Assembly (NCBI GenBank): GCA_014526335.1
Contig: JACTAT010000006.1
Location: 3,913,202-3,977,201 of the forward strand
DNA: 64,000 nucleotides
Direction: 5' to 3'
Source of the DNA: Chrysaora quinquecirrha
Lineage: Eukaryota > Cnidaria > Scyphozoa > Semaeostomeae > Pelagiidae
Shown here: positions 25,058 to 35,594 of the stretch, one piece after another
How the letters are laid out: every line of letters starts with the position of its first letter
Numbering within the stretch: the stretch's first letter is position 1
The notes under the pieces: generated by a model
Database searches by the model: none
Seen by the model: only the letters and a program-made list of their open reading frames with translations
Told to the model about the DNA's origin: nothing
Translations under genes and position numbers: made by a program

Positions 25058-25566
25058 CAGAGGCGGACTGGCAGCGAATATCAAGGGTTGCTGTTTCTAG
25101 TTTAAGGGGCCTGTTTTCACTATAGCAATTTGTCTTGTCAGTTGCGTCTAGCGAGCTCCTCTGTAAAAAATCAATTCGAGGCACGGGCTACTGTTCATGT
25201 AAAATACTTTTTTTCTTATTTTAGATATTTCGATGGCAAAATCGTCTCCCTTTATGCATATTTTCGCATTTCTATATTTTCTTGCTTCCATATTTTCTTG
25301 CGCATATGCTGATTATCTTTTTATTTTTACTTCTTTCCAATAATCTGCATAAAGAAACAATGTCTGTTATTTCCAAACTGTTTTCAGACTGAGCGAAACC
25401 AATCCAAATCTCTTCGAAATCTCAAGAAATTGAAGAGATTTGCTCCAAGAAACAACAGAAACAGAACCCATAGACCCAATAATAAGAAGACCCCATAATA
25501 AGAAGACCCCATAATTAGAAGGCTCTGGTTTCAATCGCAACCTAGCATCCCTGCCAGTCCGCCCCG
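25058..25566. mobile_element. hAT-type non-autonomous transposon with 8-bp target duplication
   Basis: Starts CAGAGGCGGACTGGCAG and ends CTGCCAGTCCGCCCCG. It is flanked by identical TATCAGTG at 25050-25057 and 25567-25574. An 8-bp duplication with CAG-R-GGCGGA ends is the known signature of hAT elements. The 509-base body has no transposase; near its right end it holds three tandem copies of AATAAGAAGACCCCAT. The element ends some 40 bases beyond the stop codon of the orphan gene on the minus strand. Confidence 0.85.
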
Positions 25567-25604
25567 TATCAGTGATACTTAATCATATGGTTTCTCTGCA
25601 GCAA

Positions 25605-26884
25605 CTACAACTTTGACTTTTCATTTGTTTCTTCGTACGTATTCTCCTGAATTCTTCCAGAGTCTTTCTCGGGACACTGGGAGCAGCTCTGGCCATTTTC
25701 ACTCACTTCTTCACTCTCTGACAATGTTGGCTTCTCTTTCGAGACCATTGATATTATCGGTGGCAACTCCATGTCATTTATGTGTTTATCAGAAAATGGA
25801 CTCAGTGATCTGAGATCGTATTCGTTATCAGCTTCTTCCAAATTATGATCATCTGCGATTTTCGGTGGCGGATTTATGACTATTTCCAGCTTCACATTGA
25901 TTTTGGGTTGACCGTCAGAAGTAGGGCTGCTGTTTGAAGTAGAAACCCCTCCTCGTTTGAAGGTGTTGGGGTTGCAGCAGGGGCATTGGGGATATCCTTG
26001 TCATCTTTTACGTTACGTGATTTCAACCTTTCAGTAACGTCGCTTCGTTTTGAGATGTTTCCGATGCTTTTACGCACTGAGAAGCTTCTTGGACTAAGCG
26101 GAAAATCGTTTATGTTAGTAGACTTAATCAACAAGCATTCATTATTATTATTATCCATCCAACAGTCTATTATCTTACGTTTCTTGTCTTTTCTATTTCT
26201 GTGTCCCCAACGCCCAAACATTGGCACTGCTGCAGGAGTTTGGGAATTCTCGCTTTCTATATTGCTTTTGCCTATTTCTGGCAGCGATACGGTATCACAT
26301 GGTATATTTTTTCTATTTCCAGCAGGTCTCCTACTGCCATGCCCAAGATGATGATTATGATTATTATTATTCACCACTGATACCCTTTCAGCTTCATGCT
26401 TATCTTGTATTCTCAGTCTTGATACCATCATTGAGCTGACACGGCTTGGGCTCTGATATCTGAGCAAATGATCTTTCCTATTTCGGTTGTTGTTGCTCCC
26501 AGTAAGCAACGGTGCAGAGCAAACTCCAGCCCTGAGGCTGTTTATCAAATTCTGATTGCGCAAATTGCGCTTATTTGCGTTGAGTTTCCTTCTAAATTGG
26601 TTCAAAGCTGCCTCGTTATGGAAATCTTCTCTGCCCTGTTTGTCGGACTCATGCGCTCTGTATTCTCTTCGAGACTCCTTCATTTGTCTTTCAGGGTATA
26701 GCACCCCATCTCGATTCTTCGTATTTGGTCTGTTTGCACTCAACTGACTTTGAAATGGCGATGATATAATTCCACAATTACCATGTTCTTTTATTTTGAT
26801 TAGGCTCCTATTAGCTGCAAGAGGGTGCGAGTTGTACAGTCTGCGCAGCGCATGATTTTCATGCAACTGCCTGTTTGTATCCAT
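25605..26884 (-). CDS. Orphan intronless protein, disordered, one frame break
   Basis: Long frame from the ATG at 26884; a second frame, offset by one base, carries on to a stop at 25605. Joined, it gives about 427 residues. The two frames overlap near 25892-25950, and the sequence changes character naturally if the break is placed at the four-C run 25946-25949 (plus strand): one more base continues from SNEEG into VSTSNSSPTSDG. The N-terminal two thirds is basic and rich in Asn, Arg, Lys, Ser and His, with a short NNNNHNHH tract and RNRKDKKRK as a possible nuclear signal. The last 110 residues are acidic (EEADNEYD, SESEEVSENG). No domain, signal peptide or membrane segment is recognised. Composition and length without stops argue for a real gene. 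Function unknown. Confidence 0.6.
25946..25949 (-). other. Probable single-base frame break in orphan gene
   Basis: On the minus strand GAGGAGGGGTTTC joins two open frames offset by one base. Upstream the first frame is Pro/Asn/Thr-rich and protein-like; past the run it turns hydrophobic (FLLQTAALLL) and stops at 25892, while the other frame becomes Ser/Thr/Pro-rich and remains open to 25605. The exact site is inferred. Confidence 0.5.
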
Positions 26885-29667
26885 GTCAACGCAAAATAAG
26901 ATATTCCTTGATCGGCTTTCTTCAAGTTCAAAAATCTCAGCGAAGATTATCCAGTGGTATTTTAGTGACGTCAGAAATAAGAATGCTACAGTAACTTATG
27001 CGAATATAGGCAACTAATACTAATAAGTTCGCTCTTCGTTCGTTCTTCTCTTTTCGTCTGATACCAAAATTATTTCTGTTATTGTTGCAATATTCTAAAA
27101 GAAAACAAATTGACGTTGCTACTTTTAGAAGAGGACGACGGCGTGCGTATGTAGTGAACTAGTAAAGGTTGATTTCCACTTCACTCATGGTATGGATGGT
27201 AAAGGATGACGGTAAGCGGTACGGAAAACCAGAAAATAAAAATAGACCGGCAAGCATACCATTTTGAAAGTTCAAAAAATGTCTTGAGCATTCTTGTACT
27301 ATTTTCCATTTTCGTCAAAAGTGAAGAGGAAACTAAACTTTTGTTTTCAGAAATAATTTGGAGGCGTGCAGGTTTATCAGGGAAGAAACTACTTTCCTGG
27401 CACGTTGGCACAGAACTTTATAAAATTCTACTGGTACTTAAAGATCGCTTGGTTACCCCCATAAGATCTAATAAGGAGTGACTTATCTGTAAGTATCTGA
27501 TAAGTGATTAAAGACCCTCAGGCGATCTTCTGCAAGCTTTGGCATTCGCGATCTCTTTCTCCACAATTCATAATTTTAAGAACAGAGTAAATAAAACTAA
27601 AAGAGACCATAGGCATACAGCGTATGTTATACACAAACACCACAGACCTTATACTTGTAGCCTCACTTATAGCATGGTCAATGTTGACTACGTTTTTGTA
27701 ACTCGTTGAAACTAACTTTTAAGATCAGACAAACGTTAAGTTCGGACAATGTCGAGACAATTTTTGCGTCGTTATTGAGAGTTTGTAACGTATGGTACTA
27801 TCAAGTCTATGCGAAAATATAAAAGACTGAATTTATAGGAAATAGCTCCAGTACCAGACGTCTTCTTCTCTCGACTGTTGCTACCAAGTCCACGAAATTG
27901 GTAACGTGTATAACTGGGAAATAGTTAAATGACTTGGCGATACAGTAAACAAAATAATCTAATTATGTATGAAGATGATGGCAACAAAGCTTATGATTTG
28001 AAGCTACATTATCACAAATCGAAGCTAAGCTAAGTCTATACATACCACGTCAAAATTTGTAGTATTTCTCTATTCAACTTCGTTCTCATCAGGAGAAAGT
28101 TTCACAAATGATGTTAACAATGTTGCGAATTGATAAAAACTTCAACTAACTGATATTCAAATATCATTCATTTCTATAAAGCCACAAAATCTGCTGGCTA
28201 ATCACGATCAATAGTAATGCAACTTTACATATGCATAAATCTAAGTAGAACAGTTGAATAATTTAACATAGCACGTAAATATCGATTAATTGCACAGGCG
28301 GGGCCTCGATGAGGCAGATTTCTTCATTGATGGCTCTCAAAAGACTTTTGCTACTATTATTTTCATGCGAAAATGTCGCATAATTTCTATCTACAGAGAT
28401 TACGCGCATTGTGTATTAATCCTTGAATGTTGAATAATAAGACAGGCTTCAGAACATATTCCAATAGAAGTAACACTGTCTTTGAAGAGAATATCGCATG
28501 CAATTTCCCAAGTTGCTGTATTATTAATAACCATGGCACACCTTTGTATCAGATTATGCTGATAAAACGACTGTAATGATTCTCAATGGAAAAAACTGAT
28601 GTTTTAAAGTGCAAGTTTTTAATTATAACTCGATATAGTTTCATTAGTTATACGAGAAGGCTCATATTACATGAAAGCTCACCAGGTCCTCTGTTTTCCA
28701 CAAAACGTCAGAATGATTTCATTTAATTCAGCACAGAACGATTTCATACAGTACCTAATACATTTTAACCATATACCTATAAGGCAGCTGCCAAGACTTC
28801 CTGCACGAGTCTTTATTCTACGCTCACTTACTTCTGATTTGTCACAACTGAGAAGGACCGAGTGATGTCTTCCATATTATGTGCAGATAAAAAACTTCAA
28901 TGTTTGTTTCCAGGCCCGTAGACACTGGTATGTGGGGGCAAGTGGTGCCCTCCAATACTTACAAAACCAATTGTTTTGATGTATTAGCAGTATATGGCTA
29001 TCTTTTGTTTCTATTGTTTGAAGGATAATTGTGCCCCTAAAAAGCTTCCGTTTCTACAGCATTGTTACACAGCTAATAAATTCGACTTATTCTGCAATTC
29101 GTTGCAAAATTCTATCATCAGTGCAATTTGACGTTCAGTGCCATTTGATGCGTTCGGAAATCTCTTCTGCAATGTATTAATAATTTTCTGAGCAATTTGA
29201 CGTTATGTGCAATTCATCTTCAACTGCAATTCGTTGCGAAATTTTATTGATAGTGCAATTCAATATTGAGTGCAATTTGATGTTTGACAATTTCTTCTGC
29301 AATCTGATGCATTTTAAATTTCTCGAGCAATTTGACGTGCGTTTGTAAACTGATTTCTTTAAAACTTTATAACGTTTTTTAGCTTGTAGAAGAGTCTCTA
29401 GTTTGCCCACCCCAAAATTTGATAATGACCATTAAAGAATGCCCCTTATAATATTTCGCATAAAAATCCGCTCCATCTAATTAAGCCTCCTTTCCTGTAC
29501 CCCTGATGTGCCCCCTTTTCTCTGTCCCTTTCTCTAATTATTAGAGACTGGGAACGAGAGAACAGGAACAGGAGCAAATCAAAGAAACATCTTTGCTTGA
29601 TTTTGCTGTGGGAAGGCGTTTCTTCATCAAAACATAAATTAAGATATATCTAGATATCAATTTCAAG
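26885..29667. other. Intergenic region before SINHCAF
   Basis: No supportable gene. Frames are short, without family resemblance. The only clear structure is a diverged tandem repeat at about 29095-29340. The promoters of the orphan gene (minus strand, near 26900-27000) and SINHCAF (plus strand, near 29530-29660) should lie at its edges. Confidence 0.4.
29095..29340. repeat. Diverged tandem repeat built on TGCAATTTGACGT
   Basis: Two units of about 120 bases, each running GCAATTCGTTGC(A/G)AAAT, TAGTGCAATT(T/C), AGTG-CATTTGATG, CTTCTGCAAT, GAGCAATTTGACGT. GCAATT motifs recur about ten times. Non-coding, just upstream of the SINHCAF promoter. Confidence 0.5.
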
Positions 29668-32600
29668 ATGCCATCTCGTAAAAGACATAGTTCAGTCGAA
29701 GGTTGCTGTATTTGTGGTGTGGATACATCTACGGAACCCTTCTTTAAATCGGACGACATTTCAGCGAACAAAAATATATCAGCCCAAGTCTATCAACATT
29801 GTTTCAAGTTAGGACAGGAAAGGTCGGGTGATCTCTGCGTCGACTGTCTTTCAATCGCAAAGAAATGGCTGAAATTCAGAAAAAGCTCAAGACACAAAAA
29901 GAATTTCAGTGAGGTATATGAAATTTAGATATCTATTTGAAAAGGGAAAGGAAAAAGATGGCAGGCCTAGCTTGGCTAGATATCTGCTCACATTGAGAGA
30001 GCACAGAAGCCCATCAGGGGGTGTTGGGGCTGGACCAACGAAAAGGCTCACTTTCAGGGGCTTTGGTTTTCTAGACATTTTGCTGCAACCTGATTTGCCC
30101 AAATACACTTCAAATCCCATGTCAGAGATCGCTTGCCTACTTGGTCTGCCAACTGGCCTGTTCTGTATTCCTGAGTTTTTTAATACCACGCTAGCGAATC
30201 TATAATCACTACTGTGGTGGATAATCACTACTGTGGTGGTACTATTTGCATACTGTGGTGGCAATTTTGGCGTACTGTGGTGGATAATCACTACTTGTGG
30301 TGGTTTACTATGCTTGCGGTGGTGGCAGTTTTGACGTACTGTGGTGGATAATCAATACTTGTGGTGGTTTACTATGCTTGCGGTGGTGGCAGTTTTGGCG
30401 TACTGTGGTGGATAATCATTACTTGTGGTGGTTTACTATGCTTGCGGTGGTGGCAGTTTTGGCGTACTGTGGTGGATAATCACTACTTGTGGTGGTTTAC
30501 TATGCTTGCGGTGGTGGCAGTTTTGGCGTACTGTGGTGGATTTTGTGGTTTTTTCTTGCTTGATCTATAGAGTTTTGCTATGATTTCGTATTCACCACAT
30601 ATAGCATTATAACCCACCACAAGTAGTGATTATCCACCACAGTACGCAAAACCTACCACCACAGTACGCAAATAGTACCACCACAGTAGTGATTATAGTA
30701 GTGAATAACCACCACAAGTAGTGATTATCCACCACAGTACGCCAAAACTGCCACCACAGTATGCAAATAGTACCACCACAGTAGTGATTATCCACCACAG
30801 TAGTGATTATAGATTCGCTAGCGTGAATACCCTTACTGTATTATTATGCCCCTCAGGTGGTTGACAGCAAAAGAACACCAAAAACCAACAATACAAGAAG
30901 CAGATCAAGGAGAAACTCTGCTGCAATACAAGAAAGTGAAAAAATGACTAACTCTGAGAAAATGCCAAGTTCTCCAGAGAAACAAGAAAACAGCCCTGAT
31001 AGAACTGAGGAAGAACAAAGCAATGAAGAGGTTTTTGAGAAGGAAGGTAATAAAAACTTTTTTAACAATGTAATTCAGTCTGCAAGGTTAATGATGCATT
31101 TGAGTATGACTAATTTTGATGTCAGTTAATTTGGTACAAACAGAGTTGGCTTGTCATTGGCACTTGATTCTAAGAAATGGTAGAATTAAGTATGGTGCAG
31201 TCTGGATACAGACAAAAGACCTTGCATTTGGAACCAATGCACACATCTCTTTGAAAAGAGTAAAATACATCTAAAAGTCATCCACTAAGTTACTTACTAC
31301 GTGCTGACTAACTACACACAGATTGACACACAGATATGAAGTGAGAGTATGATTATGACAAGCAAAGGTTTTTGCTACATTGTATTAGACACGATAGTCA
31401 CCACTTATCATGACAAGCCTTTGATATTTAGTTGGGCAACGTTTCGGGAGAGATCCGTCTCCCATCATCGGGCAATGAGAAATGTGGTTTCTTGCCTATT
31501 TATTGCAAAGGTAGGATCGAAAGGTGTGAAATTAACCGGACCTGCAAGGAAGCTCGGAATTTTTTGGCGCTCAATTTCTAAAATTTGTGGCGCCAAAATT
31601 GCGCTCAGTGCAACTTTTGATGTTATTCAACCAGATTTCTGGGATTGAGCAAGATACTTGATTGATACAAGGAGTTGATAGAACTGAGTGAATGCTTTCT
31701 TTAACGAGCCTGTTTTTCCAGTTCTTATCTTCATCAATCACTGAAATGTTATCCCAATCCATCTGGTGTTTTTCCGTCCAACAATGATTGGCAAGATCAC
31801 TTTTGTCAGTTTGACCATGGGTCACATTCGCTTTATGTTCTTTGAGCCTAGTACCTGTCTCTCTTTTCGATTGTCCTATATATGATTTAGGACAATCTCT
31901 GCATGGTATTTTGTATACCACGTTTGATTTTCAAGATCGTCAACTTTGTCTTTTGGTCTTGAAAGCGACTTTTTAAGTGTATTAAGGGAATAAAAGTACA
32001 CCTTATATTTTGTTTAGACAAAGATCGTCGGATTTTCTCACTTGTCCCTCTGATATATGGCAGGTTCATAGAATATTTAGGCTCCTCTTTGTCAGCCTCA
32101 GCATTCTGTTTGGGCTTTGAGATTTTTCTCGTGACCTTGCGTATGTCTTCTTGTTTATATTCATTGGCCTTTAGAACGCTTGAGATCCTTTTGTACTCAT
32201 TATCTAGATCATCAAGATTGCTCGTGATAGATTTTGCTCTGTTGAAGAGAGAAGATATGACACTGTTTTTGACACTGTCTAAGTGATGCGAGTTTGCATT
32301 CAGGTATTGGTCAGTGTGAGTGGGCTTCCTGTACACTGATACGCTTAGACTTTTATTGGCATTCCTTTGAATCTCAGTGTCAAGGAAGGCTAGTTTTCCA
32401 TCATTCTCTACCTCTGTAGTGAACTTCAATTTCACATGTAGGGAATTGATGTGCTTATAGAAATCTTCCATCTTGTCCCTCTTCATAATCACGAACACAT
32501 CATCTACATATCTCTCCCATACTTTTGGTTTCTCAATGTACGAATCAAGGGAAAGAGATTCTTTTTCTTGCATAAAGATCTCAGCAACAACAGAAGAGGC

Positions 32601-33904
32601 AGGTTTTCCCATTGCTACTCCATCTGTTTGTGAGATAAACTTCCCATTGAATTTGAACCAAGTGGTAGTTAAGTCGAATTCTATCATCTCAATCAACTTA
32701 TCCACGGTATAGGAGTTTTTTGTTTAGATCTCTGTCTTTTCGGAGTAAATCACTTATGATTCTCAAAGAGTCCTTAATAGGCACGTTGGTGTATAGCGAG
32801 GTGACATCGAAAGATATCATCATTTCGTCGTCTTCTATCTCAACATTACGGATGAATTCCGAAAATTCTTTTGAGTTCTTTGCATGTCCCCTTTTCTTGA
32901 TGTAGTGTTTCAAGATTTCCAAATATACTTTGAGAGGTTTTCTAGTGGTGTACCACTACAGGACACTATAGGTCTGATAGGAAAACCCTCTTTGTGTATT
33001 TTGGGAAGTCCATAGAAACGTAGAGCATGAGAATCGGAAGGTTTGATATTCCGATATGTTTCATCTGAAATTATTTTCATGTCATGTAAGCCTTTAATAA
33101 GCTTCAGACCTTGGCGCTTAATTTTGTTAGTTGGATCGCATTTCAGATATTCATAAAGGCCATTCTCGATGTGCTGGGTGCACTTTTGAATATAGTCCGA
33201 GCTACATGTTTGAATGCTATTTTATGTAAAAATCACACATTGCCAAATTGACCTAAATAGAATTTCACAACTGGAAGCCCAGTAGGATTTGATTCAGCAA
33301 CCCTGGAAGTCTAGTTTCAAGCATTCTAACTTCCAGTAATACTTCACTTGACCCTTTCACCTTGAGATTAGCATGCTTTTTCTTTGCCAAGCCCTTTTTG
33401 ATGCAAGACAGCAAACCTAATCCATGTTACCATTGTTTTAGAACCAGCAGTATCTGCAGTCCCACCAGTCATTGAAGATGCACTTTCAGATGATGACAAT
33501 GATATAGAAAACAACGAAGATATGGATATAATTGATGGCTCTGCAGTTGAATTTGAAACTCCATGTCTTAGCCCTGGAAGACCGGAAGATATCACAGAAA
33601 ATACAACAAAACAAGAAATGATCTCAGTAGCAACTCAGACAGCCTTTTGTTTCCAGCACTGACATCTCCTCAAGCAAATGCTAATAAGCTACCTTTCATT
33701 GATCTTTCAAAGTGGAGACAGGAAAATATTTGTTGTGGAACTATATTTAGAGGGCCAAATGGAGAGGTTCTTGTTGATCCAAAATGGCTAAGATCATCTT
33801 GTGAGATGTGCAACAGAAGTTCACAGCCTCCAACGCCAGTTGAAACTTCAAATTCTCAGGCTATATCTGTTTTTGATGAAAAGCTTTCCAGCTTATGTTC
33901 ATAG
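29668..33904 (+). CDS. SINHCAF: SINHCAF/FAM60A, SIN3-HDAC complex subunit, 3 exons, one frame break
   Basis: Chromatin repressor subunit associated with SIN3 and HDAC1/2 in the nucleus. Exons: 29668-29913, 30857-31046, 33442-33904, with GT/AG borders and phases 0, 1. About 299 residues once the break is bridged. The N-terminal atypical zinc finger starts SVEGCCIC (C13, C16) and ends SGDLCVDC (C57, C60), followed by AKKWLKF and then VVD at the exon 1-2 junction, as in FAM60A. The middle is charged and Ser-rich. The C-terminal hallmark is FIDLSKWRQ then ENICCGTIF and GEVLVDP, the segment binding the SIN3 complex in the family. Exon 3 is in frame up to SVATQTAF and then shifts at the four-T run 33645-33648; one extra T continues it into LFPALTSPQ. 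Both introns carry mobile elements. Confidence 0.85.
30187..30825. mobile_element. Foldback element with 5-bp target duplication, in SINHCAF intron 1
   Basis: Left end CACGCTAGCGAATCTATAAT, right end its complement ending CGCTAGCGTG, flanked by AATAC at 30182-30186 and 30826-30830. The terminal complementarity continues for about 75 bases. Inward of the left end a 64-base unit (TGTGGTGGATAATCACTA ... CTTGCGGTGGTGGCAG) is repeated about four times over 30272-30535. The right arm has the CCACCACAGT complement. Only about 70 bases of unique sequence lie in the centre. No transposase. A 5-bp duplication with CAC termini recalls Transib, but this is not established. Confidence 0.85.
31430..31480 (-). 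ncRNA. Hammerhead-like motif at 3' side of Penelope-like fragment (degenerate)
   Basis: On the minus strand CCGATGA is followed by a hairpin (TGGGAGA ... TCTCCC), then CGAAAC, then a short stem GTT-GCCC-AAC. This is the order of a hammerhead ribozyme core (CUGAUGA, stem II, GAAA, stem III), and Penelope-like elements are known to carry such ribozymes in their terminal repeats. The catalytic-core U of CUGAUGA is C here and stem I is not convincing, so this copy is probably inactive. Confidence 0.4.
31571..33230 (-). pseudogene. Penelope-like retroelement fragment (reverse transcriptase and GIY-YIG nuclease), broken
   Basis: Retrotransposon relic in SINHCAF intron 2, opposite orientation. Reading from 33230 down, there is an N-terminal RT part with GLPKIHKEGFPIRPIV, motif A as SFDVTSLYTN, motif B as QTDGVAMGKP, the catalytic YVDDVF, a linker, and a GIY-YIG nuclease segment with VYKIPC and SYIGQSKR ending at 31571. 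Combining RT with a C-terminal GIY-YIG nuclease is specific to Penelope-like elements. At least three frame breaks are seen (near 32925, 32700 and 31920) and the 5' end is missing, so it cannot be functional. It is old enough to be broken but keeps all key motifs. Confidence 0.85.
33645..33648 (+). other. Single-base frame break in SINHCAF exon 3
   Basis: GCCTTTTGTTTCC: with four T the frame ends at a TGA 15 bases on; with five T it continues into the conserved C-terminal SIN3-binding segment. Exon lengths 246+190+463 sum to 899, one short of a multiple of three. No plausible intron spans the shift. Confidence 0.75.
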
Positions 33905-34616
33905 CTGCAGATGCATAAGATGTAAGTTACTTGTTTTTTAATTAATAAGGGTCATTTAGGGGGTGTTCCCCTTTTACCTTGAGAAAAGCCCCTACCTCCC
34001 TTTTCAGATAGGTAGTCAAGTGGATTGATAGGGAGAGTTTAACCTGATCCCTGTTTCCCCATGTTCTCTTGTTCCCTTTTCATTTTGGCCATATGTTCCC
34101 TTTTTCCCTAGAGCCTCCCAAACCACCTTCATTATTGACTGAATTTTCCTGTTATTTAGTACTTTGCTAGTTGGAGAAATAAGAAAGGCAAATGGGAATT
34201 TTTTAAGTTGCCTTTAGGATTTCAAGATCTTTTTCTAACCTTCATATAGCCCAATCCATCATAGCAAGGACCAGTACCAGTTGTATTATTCAATGACTAC
34301 CAGACGATGAATGGGCAAAGTACTCAGTGATGGTTTTCAAGATAGTTTAGAAGGATGGTTCAGCTTAGATCTAAGGCACCAAGCTTAAAATGGCAGTAGA
34401 GATATCAGAGAGTTAAAAAAGCTTTGAATGGACTGCTATACAACCTCAAACTCAATACTATAGACAAGTATTTTTGTTTCAAAGATCATTTCTTTGTAAA
34501 ACAAACCTACATACTGTGGATACCTCCCTACAATGGACAATAACATTGGTACCAACGGCATCGCTATTTGGAGGTTCTACTGTGATGCATAATCATAGAT
34601 GTATGTGTACAAATCC

Positions 34617-34745
34617 TAGACCTATTACCTGAGTCCCAGTTATCGCTCATCAAACCGAGTTTTACACCAAAACAAGATGGCTCAAACCAGGCGTCAAGCA
34701 TTTGAACTCAATAGCAATAACAGTACCACTCAGGTAATAAGTCTA
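34617..34745. mobile_element. Short inverted-repeat element, 'TAGACCTATTACCTGAGT' family
   Basis: Starts TAGACCTATTACCTGAGT and ends ACTCAGGTAATAAGTCTA, 18-base inverted ends with one mismatch and 129 bases in all. Same family as 10812-10942. Non-coding. Confidence 0.65.
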
Positions 34746-34819
34746 ACAAAACCCCTGCACTGAATATGAATCATAAACCAAGATATTAAATTCTAACCTT
34801 TCTTCAACATTTCTTGCAG

Positions 34820-34911
34820 ATATCATTCACACAACTTCATTGATGGAGGTTTCATGCTATTCAAGCAAACCAGTTTCCAGAATGATTTTAGATGAACCAG
34901 ATCCAACAATG
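34820..34911 (+). other. Possible downstream exon of SINHCAF or of an unknown gene
   Basis: A good acceptor (TTTCTTGCAG) and a donor (GGTATGG) bound 92 bases that are open in one frame (ending MILDEPDPTM). A GTAAGT donor also lies at 33920, just after the SINHCAF stop, so an alternative 3' end is conceivable. There is no family match. Confidence 0.2.
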
Positions 34912-35594
34912 GTATGGTTACTAAAAGATTGACTTTTGATTGAAAGATTCTTATTGAACCATTTGACATAAGAAGCTAGCTATTCTGGCATTTCTTGACC
35001 AAGTTTTTATTAAAATCATATACCAAAAATATTTAAAATTGACGTTACATAGTGATTTTTTATCACTTACGATCACATAATTCTTTACAGAATTGTCTAT
35101 AGATTTCATATTCTTACTTAGGTAACACATAATTAATTGATATTATATTGACATGTGAACAACTAGTCAGGACTTATAGGATAAGATACAGTTTGGGTTG
35201 GTTGTGGTGGCAAGAGCGCTCAGGTCGACTGCGACTGACGAGAATCAGTTGTCAACTAATCGTAGAAGTATTGACATGTCCAATTTTCTGGAACTGTGCG
35301 CTGACTAGTTGTCATCACCTAGGAACTACTTTTTTGATTTGGAAAAATTTTCGTAGAAGTTCGTCTGCATGTATATAACTTTTCAATTCATTACTTTGTT
35401 TGTGTCTTATGTTGATTGGGCATGGTAAGGATTTCTCTTAACATTTTTTGTTTTGATTTAAGTTTTGTAACAAAACGAGATAGCTGAACGACTTATTGAT
35501 TATTTTTTTCTGTAGAGTGACAGTAAGCGTGAAAATTAGACCGCGTACGGTCTAGTGGCAGTCAGGTGCGTTCTTATGAACGATGAATCTTTAC

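Larger units (their letters stand above)
23385..25604. other. Region upstream of CELF
   Basis: No gene seen. It probably holds the CELF promoter (just above 23384) and the 3' untranslated region of the orphan gene on the minus strand. Recognisable elements are the repeats at 24305-24436 and 25058-25566. At about 23702-23985 a GGGACGTGCTGCCC-like end faces GGGCAGCACGTC and may mark another degraded inverted-repeat element. Confidence 0.4.

Noticed and set aside
25986..26747. Several plus-strand frames of 60-120 codons
   Set aside because: Antisense shadows of the orphan gene, Leu/Phe/Ser-rich as expected for the complement of its Lys/Asn/Glu codons.
29887..30291. 134-codon minus-strand frame opposite SINHCAF exon 1
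   Set aside because: It runs from the foldback element into intron and exon complement; a chance frame.
30297..30798. Overlapping frames with repeated GGSFGVLWW-type sequence
   Set aside because: They come from the 64-base repeats of the foldback element.
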